Source of the DNA: Parelaphostrongylus tenuis | Lineage: Eukaryota; Nematoda; Chromadorea; Rhabditida; Metastrongylidae | Length of the DNA stretch: 64,000 nucleotides | NCBI GenBank assembly: GCA_019055375.1 | Contig: JAHQIW010004746.1 | Coordinates: forward strand, 1-64,000 | Reading direction: 5' to 3' | Position numbers and translations under genes: made by a program | The notes under the pieces: generated by a model | What the model was told of the DNA's origin: nothing | Seen by the model: the letters and a program-made list of their open reading frames with translations, nothing else | Databases searched by the model: none | In this document: in pieces, positions 20,875-32,424 of the stretch | How the letters are laid out: every line of letters starts with the position of its first letter | How positions within the stretch are numbered: the first letter of the stretch is position 1

Positions 20875-21675
20875 AAGGTTCTTTGAGAGCATAAGAGGGC
20901 AAATGAAAGGCGACCTCATTTACTAAAGAAGCAGTTTTCCTTCATTGGAAACCTTAGATTCATGGCTAGAGTTTCACGTGGCCGGTTTCAATACACACTT
21001 TCATAACGCTGTGAAATCCACACAAAACTACGTCTCGGACGTGCATATTTCTCGCCGGACAGAGCTTGTTCTTTGGACTATCAGTAATTATTGGATAGCG
21101 TAATTGTTTCTGATACAGACGCTGTGCTTATGTTCTGAGAAAACCGGTTTTCTGAAACGCAACAGACAAGTTGATTTCCCTTCCGCGAACAAGGGGGGTT
21201 CTTGGCCAATTCACGTTCGGCCGGCTGAGTCAGCCACGTGCCGCTGGAGCGACCTTGCAGCGGTCTTACGGTATCGCGCCAGCTCACGTAGCTGCCTCAA
21301 CCAGTCGAACGTGAATTAGCCAACGACTTTCTTGTTAGCAGATGAGACTTCACCTTACCTCCTGCGTATCAGAAAAACGGTTTTTTTGGGGCGTGACCAC
21401 AGCGTTTGAATCAGAAACAATTTTGCTATCGAATGATTGTTAATAGTCCAAAGAAAGAGCTGTGTGTAGCGAAAAATATGCACGTCTGCAACGCAAGAAA
21501 TCTTTTCCTGTACAATGTCAAAAACAAAAGGTTTTTTCGAAAACCGGCGGCATGGGGCTGCAGTCGCAAGTCTCGGCTTTTGAATAATTATTAGCAGCCC
21601 TATGAAAATTGCCTCTCCGGCGAATGAGGTCAGTTTTCATTTGGCCCCGTATGATCAGAAAGAATCCAGTCAGAA
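20875..21675. mobile_element. Foldback (long terminal inverted repeat) element, copy 1
   Basis: The left arm contains GCATATTTCTCGCCGGACAG, CTTTGGACTATCAGTAAT and GTTTCTGATACAGACGCTGT; the right arm carries the reverse complements near 21385-21490. The centre (21205-21325) is itself a hairpin: GGCCAATTCACGTTCG faces CGAACGTGAATTAGCC. The outermost bases pair GGTTCTTT with AAAGAATCC. The element is about 800 bases with arms near 350 bases and no protein, and has the same plan as 31490-32310. Confidence 0.75.
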
Positions 21676-22029
21676 TTTGGCAATCTGCGGGGAACTATGT
21701 AGGCTGTGGCAAAAATGTCCTCGGCTGTTACGCCACCATTTAGATCATTCTGTTTCAGAAATTATGAGCTGACCGCTTCCAACTCCTTACTTCAAGAAGT
21801 TAATGATTGTAGGATGGCACTGAAGTAACACACAATAAGATGAGTGCCCTCTCAGAGTTTCTATGAACCTGAACACTAATTTACTCGCAGTTGGCTCCCA
21901 CAATACAATATCAAACTGCTTTCCACCTCGGGTTTTGTATTAAAATTGCACATTTGGTACCGCGGCCTTTCGGCTGGTGGATAGTTAGGACGGCTCGAAT
22001 AAAGGCTGATGGAGAGCGCTCCATCGATA

Positions 22030-22140
22030 ATGTGGTACTTTGTGACAAAAGTTGAACTTTTATCGTCACTAAAGAGAGCTTTATCGTCACTGAAAGATAG
22101 AAAATTATCAAGGAAACTTCAGTAAAGCTGTTTTTATCAG
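22030..22140 (+). repeat. Repeat F copy
   Basis: AACTTTTATCGTCACTAAAG, then TTTATCGTCACTGAAAGATA and TCAGTAAAGCTGTTTTTATC, in the same order as at 25865-25960 and 8785-8870. The class is unknown. Confidence 0.5.
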
Positions 22141-22144
22141 TAAC

Positions 22145-25100
22145 AAAGCCATTTTCGTGAACTCGAATTTTCCAGAAGGATAGCTACATCATTGCCAAAA
22201 GTACATATTTCCAACTATTGCTGCACCTTTTTGTTATGTCTTATTTATGATTCTATCTTATTTAACTTCCGTTTCTTATGCCTAACACACACAGTACTGT
22301 AACTCAATAAAAATCAAATAGGTATTTTCGTAATTAACTTGTATTACTGCAATAAAGTAGTGTGACAGAATTTTTTATAGTCTTATTCATATTACTATAT
22401 TACTCTGCTCTTTCCACAGTAACCCAAAGCTACTATAGCGATTGAAAATTGGAAACAATGATTAATTCGCCAAAATTAAAACTAGCACACTGCATGTGAT
22501 ATCACTTCATCAGTAACTCTTGACAGTTAATCGATATTAGTGTAATATAGGATATCTCTATTGAATAAAGGAATGACTTTGGCGTACCTTTTCAATTATA
22601 TTCACTTTTTACATATCCTTTTGGTTCCTTTCATCTATCCGGCAGGTATTCTTAAAGGAGATCTTTTTGCTGGAACAAAACATAAAGCGAGAAATGCAAA
22701 TCAAAATGATGTATAACATAAGCACATTTGTCCTCGAATATATTCCAGTACTGAACGACGAATTCCAACAGTGCAAAATCGCAATGAATTGTCCATTAAC
22801 TCAATATATTTACATGTATAAACCTTGTTGATTACTGTGTATTATTCATAGTACACGTGTGCAAAGAGGAACTCACGGGTAGAGGTTGCGGGAGAATTCT
22901 GCGCAAAAATGGATATCGTGTTCTAGGAGAACTATTGGGTATTGCAATTTTGCGCATCCTCATGGTTCTGACATACCATATCTTACGAACAGTTTGAGTG
23001 TATACGCCTTTTTTCCCCAAAATAGGCCACCACCTTTTTTACATTTCGGTAAAAGTATCAACACCTAAAGTCTACTAATAATAATAAGGAGTTGTTTGAA
23101 ATAATCGGTGAAGTGATTTGCATCGCAATGTGCAGTAATATAATTGACAGTCAATTCATTATTTTGCAGCTGTTTTGGCATGTTTCAACAAAAAATAACG
23201 TTACTAAATGAAGTCTCTTCTATAACATACAACCAATCAGCGACGACTAAACTCCTATAGTGGCGGAAAAATCTAAATTACATTGGAAAGCTACCATAAT
23301 GTCATGCATTGCAACTCCTGAGATTGCCGCACGATCGCGCCGTCTGCTGCGCAAGGAAATCAACCTATGGCCCCCATGGGTTAACACGTTGACAACGATC
23401 TGGGCTGTTATTGGCACAGACCGTACGCCGCGTGGGCGGCGGCGCGTTGCAGCGGGAGTCTTTATTAGCAAGCCTTGCGATGAAAATACGGAAATTTGTT
23501 TGGTAATCTATGGTACTGAGGGAATGTCATCGTGACGAAATGATGAAATTTAGCATAAGAGATATTTATAAAAAGTTAATAGCTAAGAGAGCGCCTATGT
23601 ATCGAGAAATCATTTATCTTGCAAACGGAGCGAGCACATTGTTGTGAAAGGGAGCATATTTCTAGCTGTCATATAACTTCGTTTCTTTCTTTTTCATCCA
23701 TGTTTTTGCAGTTATTTGATACCGTGAGAAATGCCTATTATCCTAGTAAGTTTGCTTTGTGGATTGACATATATTTTACTTTTTTCGTGTAAGATAACAC
23801 AACGATATTCAGTAACAAATCGATCTTTTATTGAGTTTCTGCCTTTTCCCTCGAGATTTAAGGATTTAGGAGAAAGCATCGCCAATGTCTCTGCTACACA
23901 TAGCCTTATCAGTGTCTCTTATATCGTATCTATCATTTACTGGCAACGAATTCCCTTTAGTGACGATAAATATCCACATTTCATTAGAAAACTACCACAA
24001 CATCATTGTAGTCGTCGCGCTCGCCGCGCGACGGCACCTCGTGTCGCGCAGGATTTCAACGTCGTTCTCAACGTGTCAAGAACTACACAGTATTCTTGGA
24101 ATCTAGATTTATAAAACAAACACGATTTTTATTGGAGCGTGCGCCGATGTATGAGCTGTCCGAATAGAAAGAGAGACATTTTGGCGTTCAGAAGAACGCG
24201 CGCGAGTACTGAACGCGATAAACGTCTCGCCGCATATCGCACACCAAAATTAGCTGGTAAACGACTGAGTGATAACGTATGTAAAATATAAGAAACTAAT
24301 CTCAAAAAATCGAAATAATGGAAATGAAACTCTGTACGTCAATTTCAATCAGATTGTTATGCGACTATCTAAAGATGAAAAATAACGTTCTGCATTCTGC
24401 TCTAGCAAACACTCATCTCATAAATAAACCTGCAGTACTTGAAAACACACTTTGCTAAACAGGAACTAACCTGATTACATGTGTCGGTAAGCCTGGGAGA
24501 AGCTTGGTGCGGTCTGTTGTGGCTAGAATTTTCGAGAATTGCTGACGGATTCTTCTCCTCTGCCTTCCTTCTACACTCTTCTGTAGAGTTCTGGTGGCAA
24601 TCGTCCAACTCATGTAAGACGTTTTGATCATCAGCTCGACGCATTCTGCCAGATAGGAGCATGGTATAGAATGAAAATTCCCTGCTCCTATTTCGCACAT
24701 ACGTCACAATATTCACAGGCCGTACCGTGGGAAAGTGCACGCCCTCCGTTTTCTCATTGGTGAAGTGCTAAGGAATTGATTGGACTACACAGATCTCCCT
24801 CTTGTTCTTTACGTTATCGTGGCGACATATTGAATATCGATTAGTATTTAGGATCTCTAACGCTCTCACGCGTTCGTGACTGTGCTAGCTGTTGAACAAC
24901 ACGCAGCTTCTTGGTCACTAGAGCACCTTTGAAATTCACAACTTCATAGAGTTATGATGATTCTTCTCCTCAATCGCACCGATTGTATGTTTCAGCGTCC
25001 TTCCAGATTTCCACATAATTGAAGTGAACACTTCGAAAGACACATGACGAAGGTGGAGTGTTCAGAATTTGGAACTAAAGAACTGGAGCTAAAGCATAGA

Positions 25101-25385
25101 CGGGACGTTGTAGCTTCATATTTTTTTTCTCTGGCTTGTACATCACTATAGCGTGATGTCGCACGAGATCCGCTGATTCATCGGTTCCCAATAACTATAT
25201 AGATCGAGAATTAACGCACCTTACAGGTTTCTGGAGATCAAAATTTTATCTCGCTAGAGTGGGAGGCTTTTCTGTGAGCAAAGATCTAAAAGTTCTAATA
25301 GATTTTAATGAGGTAGATATGTTGAATCGTAATCAATAGTGAACGCGATTCTGCATGATTGTATTGATTATTAATTACATATTTG
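22145..25385. other. No supported gene; weak exon-like pieces
   Basis: Two weak pieces stand out. A 34-base block at 23712-23745 lies between TTTTTGCAG and GTAAGT and would read LFDTVRNAYYP. A minus-strand open block at 24740-24471 ends in a GTTAGT donor and is open in two frames. GC-rich patches at 23330-23460, 23999-24085 and 25785-25850 share AACACGTTGACAACG-like and CCTGCGCG phrases and are probably a dispersed repeat. None of these can be assigned a function. Confidence 0.3.
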
Positions 25386-25389
25386 GAAG

Positions 25390-25690
25390 CCAGAACGCAT
25401 GTGGCGCAGTGGTTAGAGGTGCTCTGCGTCGCACACGAGGTCAATGGTTCGATCTCGCGTTCATGGCTCACCAAGCCATCTATCCCTCCGGGGTCGGTAA
25501 ATTGGTACCAGACAGGTCTCATAGTTGTCTGCGAGGATAAGCAGCACTGACTCGGTTCAGCGGGCGACCACTGCGAGTCATTGTAAAGGCCAGATATGCA
25601 TTCAATCACCTCAAAACGAAGAAAAAAATTGAAGTCGAATGCATGGCGCATCCGTCAGGAATTGATCAACGCCGAGAGCTTTTTTTATAT
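25390..25690 (+). repeat. SINE-A copy, near full length
   Basis: A-box CATGTGGCGCAGTGGTTAGA and B-box AATGGTTCGATCTCGCG are intact. The body has CCATCTATCCCTCCGGGGTC and the tail GCCGAGAGCTTTTTTTATA. A near-perfect internal pol III promoter makes it the best copy of the family here. Confidence 0.92.
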
Positions 25691-25864
25691 GGAAGCTACA
25701 TTGAGTGCAGGCTTGTAGAATGTTCTACCAATACTGACCGATTCCTCGGCTTTCTTACACTGCTGCGAACCATTCCGTAAAAACCTATAACACGTTGACA
25801 ACGACTTTCAAATCCTGCGCGGCACGCGGCGGCTATAATGACTGTGGTAGATTTCTAATAAAAG

Positions 25865-25960
25865 GAAATTTTATCGTCACTAAAAGGAATTTCGTCGCCA
25901 GTAAATTGTAAAATATGATAGAAGAGACATCAATAAAGCTATCTGCAGCAGAAACAATGG
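25865..25960 (+). repeat. Repeat F copy
   Basis: AATTTTATCGTCACTAAAAG, TTTCGTCGCCAGTAAATTG, then AGACATCAATAAAGCTATCT. Same order as the copies at 8785 and 22030. Confidence 0.55.
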
Positions 25961-26301
25961 CGAGCTTTCTCCTCAAACCTTGAACATGGAGGAACTTGTG
26001 AAGTTGAGAAAAAGCGATCTGTGCTCACAAAGCGCTAGCTTTTTTCGTTAGCAGAAAGTAAAACTGAGGTCATTTTACAAAGCAAACTTAGTGGGAAATC
26101 AAGCATTTCTCAAGCTATCGAATGACCACAAAAACATCGGTGAAAATGAAAGAAAGGAAGTTATATAACAGCTGAAAATATGTTCTCTTTTAACAATTAC
26201 CAAGACCGACTGTCTATTAGCCTCGGCATGCTTCAATGTGTCCTGATTCTCTTCCTTAAGCTAAACACGAGGTGTTATATAATTTGTTTATTCATTCATT
26301 G

Positions 26302-26336
26302 GCTGATGTTTCGTTAGTTCGCCTTCTTCAGAGCCT
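26302..26336 (-). ncRNA. Hammerhead-like motif in PLE tail, altered
   Basis: CUGAAGA and GAAA are both present on the minus strand; stem I is GGCU/AGCC. Stem III and the cleavage triplet read CAUC instead of CGUC, and stem II is weakened. Confidence 0.4.
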
Positions 26337-26588
26337 GGAAAAGTCAAATTGTCTGCAATACAATCAGTCAAACACCTCCATCACTACCTTAGCGAAAATC
26401 ACCAGACCTTGTTTTCAATCGCATTGAACACGAAATCAACTCTCAACATACTCACCGCCTTTTATATGTGTTTCACTGAATGATTCAACTGGAGATCCAC
26501 GGAAGGGGATCATATAGCTGGCGATTTTCTCTAAGGGAGTAAATGGAAGTGTTTGACTGATTGTATTGCAAACAATTTTACCTTTCCA

Positions 26589-26624
26589 GGCTCTGAAAAA
26601 GGCGAACTGTCGAAACGTCAGCTG
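26589..26624 (+). ncRNA. Hammerhead-like motif in PLE tail, altered
   Basis: The first box reads CUGAAAA (the essential G is lost). GAAACGUC and stem I GGCU/AGCU are kept. Predicted inactive. Confidence 0.4.
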
Positions 26625-27209
26625 TTGAATGAATGAAGAAATTATATAACACCTTGTGTTTGGCTTAAAGGAGAGAATCAAGATGTGTTTTCTTTCACAA
26701 AAATGTGCTTTTCCCTTTGAAATATAGCTGATTTTTCGATACACAAGCATTCTCCTAACTATAAGACTTTTTATAGAAGTCTCTTTTGCTATATTTCATC
26801 AATTAATCACAACAATTTTCCTTCAGTGCCTCAGATTACCAAACAAATTCCCATATTTCCACTGCAAAGCGTGATAATTAAAACTTCCGTCGCGCAACGT
26901 CGCCACACAGGCGGCGAGCACTCTGAGCTAAGAACAGCTCAGATCGTTGTAAATTTGCTAATATTACGAGGTATTAACTGATTCACGTCGCTCTCACTAT
27001 AACTAAGGCAACTTTTTTTACTTGAGGAGATCAAGTCCGAAAAATATGATGAATAATCTGCTTATAAGAGATCTAACCAATCTAACTGAAAAATCATTGT
27101 AGCAGTTTAGAAGCTATTTCCGATTCATTTACAAAACAATATAGATATTGCATGAGTTTGAAAGAGATCTGACCAGAGGTTGCGCTCATATCACTTTCCT
27201 TACATCTCT

Positions 27210-27495
27210 GCTTTTGCAGCTCGCGTCGCACACGAGGTCAAAGGCTCGATCTCGCGCTCCTGGCTCACCAAGCCATCCATCCCTCCGGGCTCGGTAAATT
27301 GGTGCCAGAGTGGTCTCATACTTGTTTGGGAGGAAGTAGCACTGACTCAGTTCAGCGGAAGGCCACCGCGAGTCATTGTAAAGGCCAGATATGCATTCAA
27401 TCACCTTAAACGAAGTTAAAAATTGAAGACGAATGCATGGCGCATCCCTCTGGGATTGATCAAAGCCGAGAGCTTTATCTTTTATCTTTTTATCT
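27210..27495 (+). repeat. SINE-A copy, 5'-truncated
   Basis: It begins at about the anticodon region (GCTCGCGTCGCACACGAGG), retaining the B-box GGCTCGATCTCGCG and the complete body to GCCGAGAGCTTTATCTTTTA. The A-box is missing. Confidence 0.85.
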
Positions 27496-28445
27496 GCTTT
27501 TGAACTCTGCTCTGTAAATGTCATGATATTTGTTGGTATACTAACTCTCAGTTACCCTTTATGTACAGCCCTTGAGGAGATCATTAATATCATTGTTTTA
27601 TTTACTCAATCCCTCTTCACTTCTGCCTTCTAGAATCTAGTAATTCAGAGTTTATTCGTTTCCTCGCATCACTATCCACGGTGTTTGAAACGTTTGAAGC
27701 AAAATCGGCCGCTGCTTCCGCATATTCGATCAGCCATGTATGTCATTTAATGCTGCTAACGGGTCGGTCCTCTCTGGAATTCTGGTATAATAGGGCTAGA
27801 GGAATTCTATTTCGATTAAAGGCAGTGAACTTTCTCCAACCAAGAATATTTCTAATTTTTTGATGCCGCGCAAATGGGCGGCCAATGCGATTTGAGCCAG
27901 CCCCGTGTTTACGATGGCCGGCGATGGCCACTGCTGTCACAAGAGTCCCCTGTTTGTTTTATGTAGATTTTCCAAAATTTTCACTTCATCAATGCAAGAA
28001 AATCAGAGTTGTTACTATAAATCTTCTTGCTTTCAGATGAAAACATTCATAGTTAACAATGTTTCAAGTTGGTTAAAATTTTTTTTTGAATTCACAAGTC
28101 ATTCCAACCTTGTAACAAAGACATTGGTTTCTTTTAGATGCTGTCGATGGTTTTCAATCAGTTAAAACATTAGGGATAAATTCGTGATATTTATTAGTTT
28201 GCGAGAGATGTGCGATACATACGACTTCTTTAGACCTTCTACCTCCACATAAACACTACATTTTTCGTAAATACGGTTATACCACTCCAAAGCCGTTGTT
28301 TGAAAGTCCTCAAACCATTTCCAGTCACTTTTATCATTTTACTATTTGTACTTCATTCAATCTATATCACAGTTTTACGTAATACTCAAGATTTCTAGTG
28401 TTTTTACTGTCTTTTTCGAAGTGTTATGATGTTTAAGACATACCT

Positions 28446-28805
28446 ATGAAATCACTAAGGCAGAAAATTGTCTTAGCTCGACAATGTGTGAAGTTTCTCC
28501 GACGCTGCATACAACATCGAATCGTTCCGAACTTCATAAAACGAGGACGACTTCACGCGATATGTGGTGTACCAGAGGACAGCCATCGAATACTGGATAT
28601 CGAAATGAAAGTGCTCCGCGCCTGCCTACGAAGCAAGCAGGACAATCTGTACGCTAAGCTGAAGAGATGTGCGGCGAAGGAATATTATTGTGATCAGTAT
28701 TTGGAAGGCAACCTTTGGAGGAAAATTGTCGGTGGGTCAAAATTGATTGCGATTCCTAGTCAAATGCTAAAGTTACTTTACGGAGAAAATTCGATGATCT
28801 TTTGA
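28446..28805 (+). pseudogene. PLE N-terminal region, part 1
   Basis: The 119-codon basic frame (FLRRCIQHRIVPNFIKRGRL, then SKQDNLYAKLKRCAAKEYYC) matches the minus-strand sequence at 47260-47490. It represents the N-terminal domain preceding the PLE RT. It runs out of frame near 28790, where the next frame (28802-29140) takes over. Confidence 0.75.
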
Positions 28806-29140
28806 GTAGATCGCATAACATGACTCTGAGAAGGCATACGGATACCGCTAATGAAGAACAAGCTAGTCACAATAGGGCAAGTAATGCACCAAGAAATTCA
28901 AGGGTCACTGTGCTAAGGGGCATAACTCTCCCTGATGGTGTACGCTCGCTATTAAAACTGGGTTCAAGCTTTTCACCATCTCAACCCATTTCTAAGGTGT
29001 CCTTGCGTAAGGTTGCATGTGGCTTACATGATTTGCAAGATCAACTCCGTAAAACGGCCAGAGCTGAAGAGACTAGTAGGAATGAACAGCAAGTAGAGGC
29101 ACCAATACCACCATTTCCTCAGCCGCTCTATAGACAATAA
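28802..29140 (+). pseudogene. PLE N-terminal region, part 2
   Basis: The 112 codons include PDGVRSLLKLGSSFSPSQPI, matching the 46990-47040 region of the sister copy, and a helical LRKVACGLHDLQDQLRK stretch. A TAA at 29138 interrupts an otherwise continuous frame that resumes as DPNEEIDKN. Confidence 0.75.
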
Positions 29141-29176
29141 GACCCCAACGAGGAGATTGATAAAAATTCCGGAAAT

Positions 29177-29590
29177 TTGCGGACGAGACTTTTAGAACCC
29201 TCACTCACTATCGCACGAAAAAGATATCGATCGAACCTCACCGAACTACAAAAACGTGGCATGAAAGAGGTTCGAGAGTTCATAAGGGAAGGTAGGATAA
29301 GGCTTTCAGTTAGTGATAAGGGTGGAGAAATTTGTTGTGATTCCTCGACAGTTAGATATCGCAATAACGAACAAGCATCTCGAAGATGCCTCGCTTTACC
29401 GATCATCTTCTGTAAAGGAAATCAAAGGCAAAACCGCAAATTAAACAGTGAGTGGGTCCGTACGGCAAAAGCGGCAGGCTTAAAACCATCTATCATTTCT
29501 CAATTAAGAATCCAGTCACCAACATGTCCTGTCTTATACTTACTTATAAAAACACATAAGTTAGTATCCACTGATGATCTCAGTGTCTAA
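29177..29590 (+). pseudogene. PLE reverse transcriptase N-terminal part (frameshifted)
   Basis: RKRYRSNLTELQKRGMKEVR and IRLSVSDKGGE lead into RT motifs; FVVIPRQLDI follows in a shifted frame at about 29330-29435. The original frame then returns with LNSEWVRTAKAAGLKPSIIS and CPVLYLLIKTHKL (RT motif 1-2 region). Compensating indels are evident by comparison with 46463-46867. Confidence 0.8.
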
Positions 29591-29682
29591 CGATCCAACT
29601 ATATTCAAGGTTAGACCCATCATCAGATGTGTAGGCGGACCGGCGGATAGGATAGCACGGTTATACATTAATAGCATCCCAG

Positions 29683-30288
29683 TTGCTAGGACACATTCCA
29701 GCTCATCTGACGAACACTCAGATGTTCCTGGATCGTCTACGTAACGCGAACCCGAACAACGCGTACGTAATGGAGTCATTCGACGTCACTGCTTTGTATA
29801 CCAACGTGTCGAATGACTCCGCATTGCAAGCCACACATGAGCTTCTGATACAACACCAGGAAGCTGTAAACATGCATGACTTATCGATTGAGCAGTTCAT
29901 GGTCCTACTAAAAGAGTGCTTGAACTGCTCAATCTGCAGATGGTCCGGGAATTATTATGCTCAAACCAGAGGGCTGGCAATGGGTCAGCGACTGGCACCT
30001 AGCCTGGCCATTGCCTTTATGTCTAAAGTGGAGGCACCAGTGATGGATCTCCGGCCATTACTCTGCTGTAGGTATATTGATGATTGTTTGGTTAACTGTT
30101 CTACTCAAAACGAGCTAGATAATTGTTTTAGATTGTTGAATGAACAGTCAGAGTATATAAAATTCACCCGTGAGATCCCAAAAGACGATTGGCTCCCATT
30201 CTTGAACGTGCAAATAAACTTAACTGAGAGCGGCTACATAACAAAGTGGTACCGAGAGCCAAGTAATAAGAATATCCTGGTTCACTAA
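29683..30288 (+). pseudogene. PLE reverse transcriptase palm domain, open
   Basis: 201 codons: FDVTALYTNV (motif A, residues 33-42), RGLAMGQRLAP (motif B, 96-106), CRYIDDCLV (motif C with YxDD, 129-137) and WLPFLNVQI (170-178). The three metal-binding aspartates are present. It copies the element's RNA at the target site in an intact element. It stops at 30286 (NILVH then TAA) where the protein should continue into the linker, so it is not a complete enzyme. Confidence 0.9.
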
Positions 30289-30507
30289 CTTTCATCTCAT
30301 TCCTCACATACGAAAAAGGCGCAAGTCAAAAAAAATGTTTCAAACAGCAGCCAATGTATGTACCGGGGAGGAGCAGAGAGTAGAATCCGTGAAACTGGCT
30401 CGAGAAATAGCCATTTATAATGGATACGAATTTGTGACCCCTCGGTTTAGGTTTAGAGGAAATATGCGCCTTCGAACGAAAACTCGAATGAAAGGAATGT
30501 CCCGTTT

Positions 30508-30975
30508 ATGATACCGTTCTTTTCAAATGAGATTAGTACAGCTATAAAACGATGTTTGAAAAGAGCGGGTTTAGAGCAATCGGTGACCATTATAGAAATA
30601 CCACCGAATACTCTAAAACGCCAATTAGTTCGAAACTGCTTATATGACCGTCTCTGCATAACGAAAGATTGTGAAATATGTCCTAATGGCAGAGGCGGTG
30701 ATTGCACGAGCGTAGGTACAGTCTACCTAATCTCTTGCAAAGCGTGTAGTGATAAATATATAGGCGAAACGGGTAGGGTGCTCTATGCACGCATAGAAGA
30801 ACACCTACCTGACAAGCGTCTTAATAGACGGAACACCCCGCTAGGGACGTATAGAGCACAGAAGCACGACGGAGTTGATTTTGAAATCGAAGTCACCATC
30901 CTTGCGCAGGAGCAAAAACATCAGAGCGAAAGATCTTGGAAGCATTTTGGATTGATGCGATCAATCCAACCATAA
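30508..30975 (+). pseudogene. PLE GIY-YIG endonuclease domain, open
   Basis: 155 codons: linker FFSNEISTAIKRCLKRAGLE, cysteine cluster (C50, C55, C58, C66, C77, C80), VYLISC, YIGETGR (84-90), catalytic Arg in LYARIEEH (R95) and a likely catalytic Glu in QSERSWK (E141). This nuclease nicks target DNA for PLE insertion. It is followed by the NRREECLVNTRDMS end in shifted frame at about 30975-31020. The domain looks intact, though it is separated from the RT by a frameshift. Confidence 0.9.
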
Positions 30976-31240
30976 ACCGCAGGGAGGAATGCCTCGTAAA
31001 CACTCGTGATATGAGCCAGTTTATAAGACTGTTGTTTTGATGGGTAGGGTGCATTACGGCCTATGTGTCTCTCCTTCCGGTGATCTCCACTTGGATCATT
31101 CAGTGGAACACATATGAAAAGCGGTGAGTATCTTGAGTGTTTATTTTTCTTGATGCATTGAAATCTAGGTCTGGTGATTTTTTCTAAAGAAGTAATGGAG
31201 TTGTTTGACTGATTGGATTGCGAACATTTTGACCTTTCCA

Positions 31241-31275
31241 GGCTCTGAAGAAGGCGAACTGCCGAAACGTCAGCT
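31241..31275 (+). ncRNA. Hammerhead ribozyme-like motif in PLE 3' tail
   Basis: Stem I GGCU (31241-31244), CUGAAGA (31245-31251), an extra A then stem II GGC/GCC with a GAACU loop, GAAA (31264-31267), one-pair stem III C-G, UC (31270-31271), stem I AGCU (31272-31275). All core boxes are intact. Confidence 0.6.
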
Positions 31276-31369
31276 GTTGAATAAAGTTTAATGTAACATT
31301 CCGTGTTCTGCTTAAAGAAGAAAATCAGGAGTACCTATGAGAATTAAGTGATAAGCAAAACTCGTCCTT

Positions 31370-31435
31370 AGCTGGGAGTTGAACCCGCGTTTCACCCATA
31401 CCAGGGGCGAGTGCCACCACTACATCACCGACTCA
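31370..31435 (-). repeat. SINE-B-like tRNA-derived unit
   Basis: On the minus strand, A-box GGTGATGTAGTGGTGGCAC and B-box GCGGGTTCAACTCCC give a good pol III-type unit. It faces away from the foldback element that begins at about 31490; the plus-strand unit at 32425 mirrors it. Confidence 0.7.
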
Positions 31436-31489
31436 CATTTGCGCCACCACTCATTCTTCAGAATTTCTATAATAACTTCACATTGGAAA

Positions 31490-32310
31490 TCTTGAGTAGG
31501 TTCTTTCTAATCAGGAGGGCAAAAACGAAAAATCGATCTCATTCGCTGAAGAGGAACTTCTCATAGGAGTCTTAATAACTGTTCGAAAGCTGAGACTTGG
31601 GGCTACGGACCCACATCGTTGGTTTTCGTAAAAGACTTTATTGACGTTTTACGCGAGGAGCTTTCTTGGCTTCAGGCACGCATCTCGCCGGACAGAGCTC
31701 TTTCTTTGGACCACTAACACTATGCTTATATCCTGAAAAGACCGATTCACTGAAACGCACCAGGTAAAAAAGCTGCAACACAGTTGGTAGTATGTTGAAT
31801 TGCCACTTGGGAGCAACGGGATCCTGCGCAAATTCACGTGGGCGCTGACTGCGACGGCCAGTGAACTGTGACGCAGGCATCGATTTTCGAGCCTATGAAC
31901 CGTAGAGAAGTACTGCGTCAGCTGTCATATGGTCGCCACACTCACCGTGAGGTGAATTTGCTCCAGATCGTCCTTTCTCACACATCGAATTCAACTTATT
32001 ATACCTGCTGCGTTGTAGAGAAGCGGTCTTTTCCAGATATAAGCGCAGCATTGGCATCAGGAAGCACTGCGCGATCTTATGATTATTATTAGTCCAAATA
32101 AAGAGCTCTGTCCGGCGAGAAATATGCGCTAGTTTTGTGTGGAGATTACAACCTATAAAAGGGTGTTTTGTAAAAATGGCGACGTAGGGCTGACGCAAGA
32201 AATCTCAGCTTTCGAATGCTTACTGATACTCCCATGAACATCTCCTCTTCAACGAATGAGATCGGTTTTTAATTTGTTCCCTTCTGGTCAGAAAGATTCC
32301 ATATCACAAT
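31490..32310. mobile_element. Foldback (long terminal inverted repeat) element, copy 2
   Basis: The left arm words GATCTCATTCGCTGAAGAGG (31537), CGCCGGACAGAGCTCTTTCT (31686) and ATGCTTATATCCTGAAAAGA (31721) recur inverted at about 32265, 32105 and 32035 in the right arm. Length is about 820 bases with arms near 350 bases, and no protein is present. It has the same arms as 20875-21675; a single end survives at 42935-43090. The mobiliser is unknown. Confidence 0.78.
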
Positions 32311-32424
32311 AGCTAACAGCTTATCTGCGTTTATAGAACGATATTGCTTACTGGTAACAAATGTTAAAAGCTGGTAACTGATAACTATTACAGAAATATT
32401 GAAGAATAAGTGGTAACGCAAATG

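Larger units (their letters stand above)
26195..26690. mobile_element. Two PLE subfamily 1 3' tails in inverted arrangement
   Basis: A minus-strand tail (26195-26515) meets a plus-strand tail (26515-26690). Both carry the CTGAAGAAGGCGAACT-type core, at 26302-26336 (minus) and 26589-26624 (plus, reading CTGAAAAAGG). Both also hold the flanking TCAGTCAAACACCTCCAT / GTTTGACTGATTGTATTGC words. No protein part is present. Inverted head-to-head copies like this are common for PLEs. Confidence 0.75.
28446..31330 (+). mobile_element. Penelope-like element, subfamily 1, near full length
   Basis: One element reading through an N-terminal region, Penelope-type reverse transcriptase, linker and GIY-YIG endonuclease to a 3' tail with a hammerhead-like motif. 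The order RT then GIY-YIG is diagnostic of PLEs, which prime reverse transcription at a nicked target. Frame changes near 28800, 29330, 29435, 29580, 29680 and 30335 and stops at 29138 and 30286 disable it. The RT core itself (29683-30288) is open. Its sister copy is at 44660-47510 on the other strand. The nematode PLE lineage Nematis is a likely home; this was not tested. Confidence 0.93.

Noticed and set aside
23260..23535. 91-codon plus-strand ORF as a gene.
   Set aside because: It shares GC-rich phrases with 23999-24085 and 25785-25850, pointing to a dispersed repeat; no protein motif is seen.
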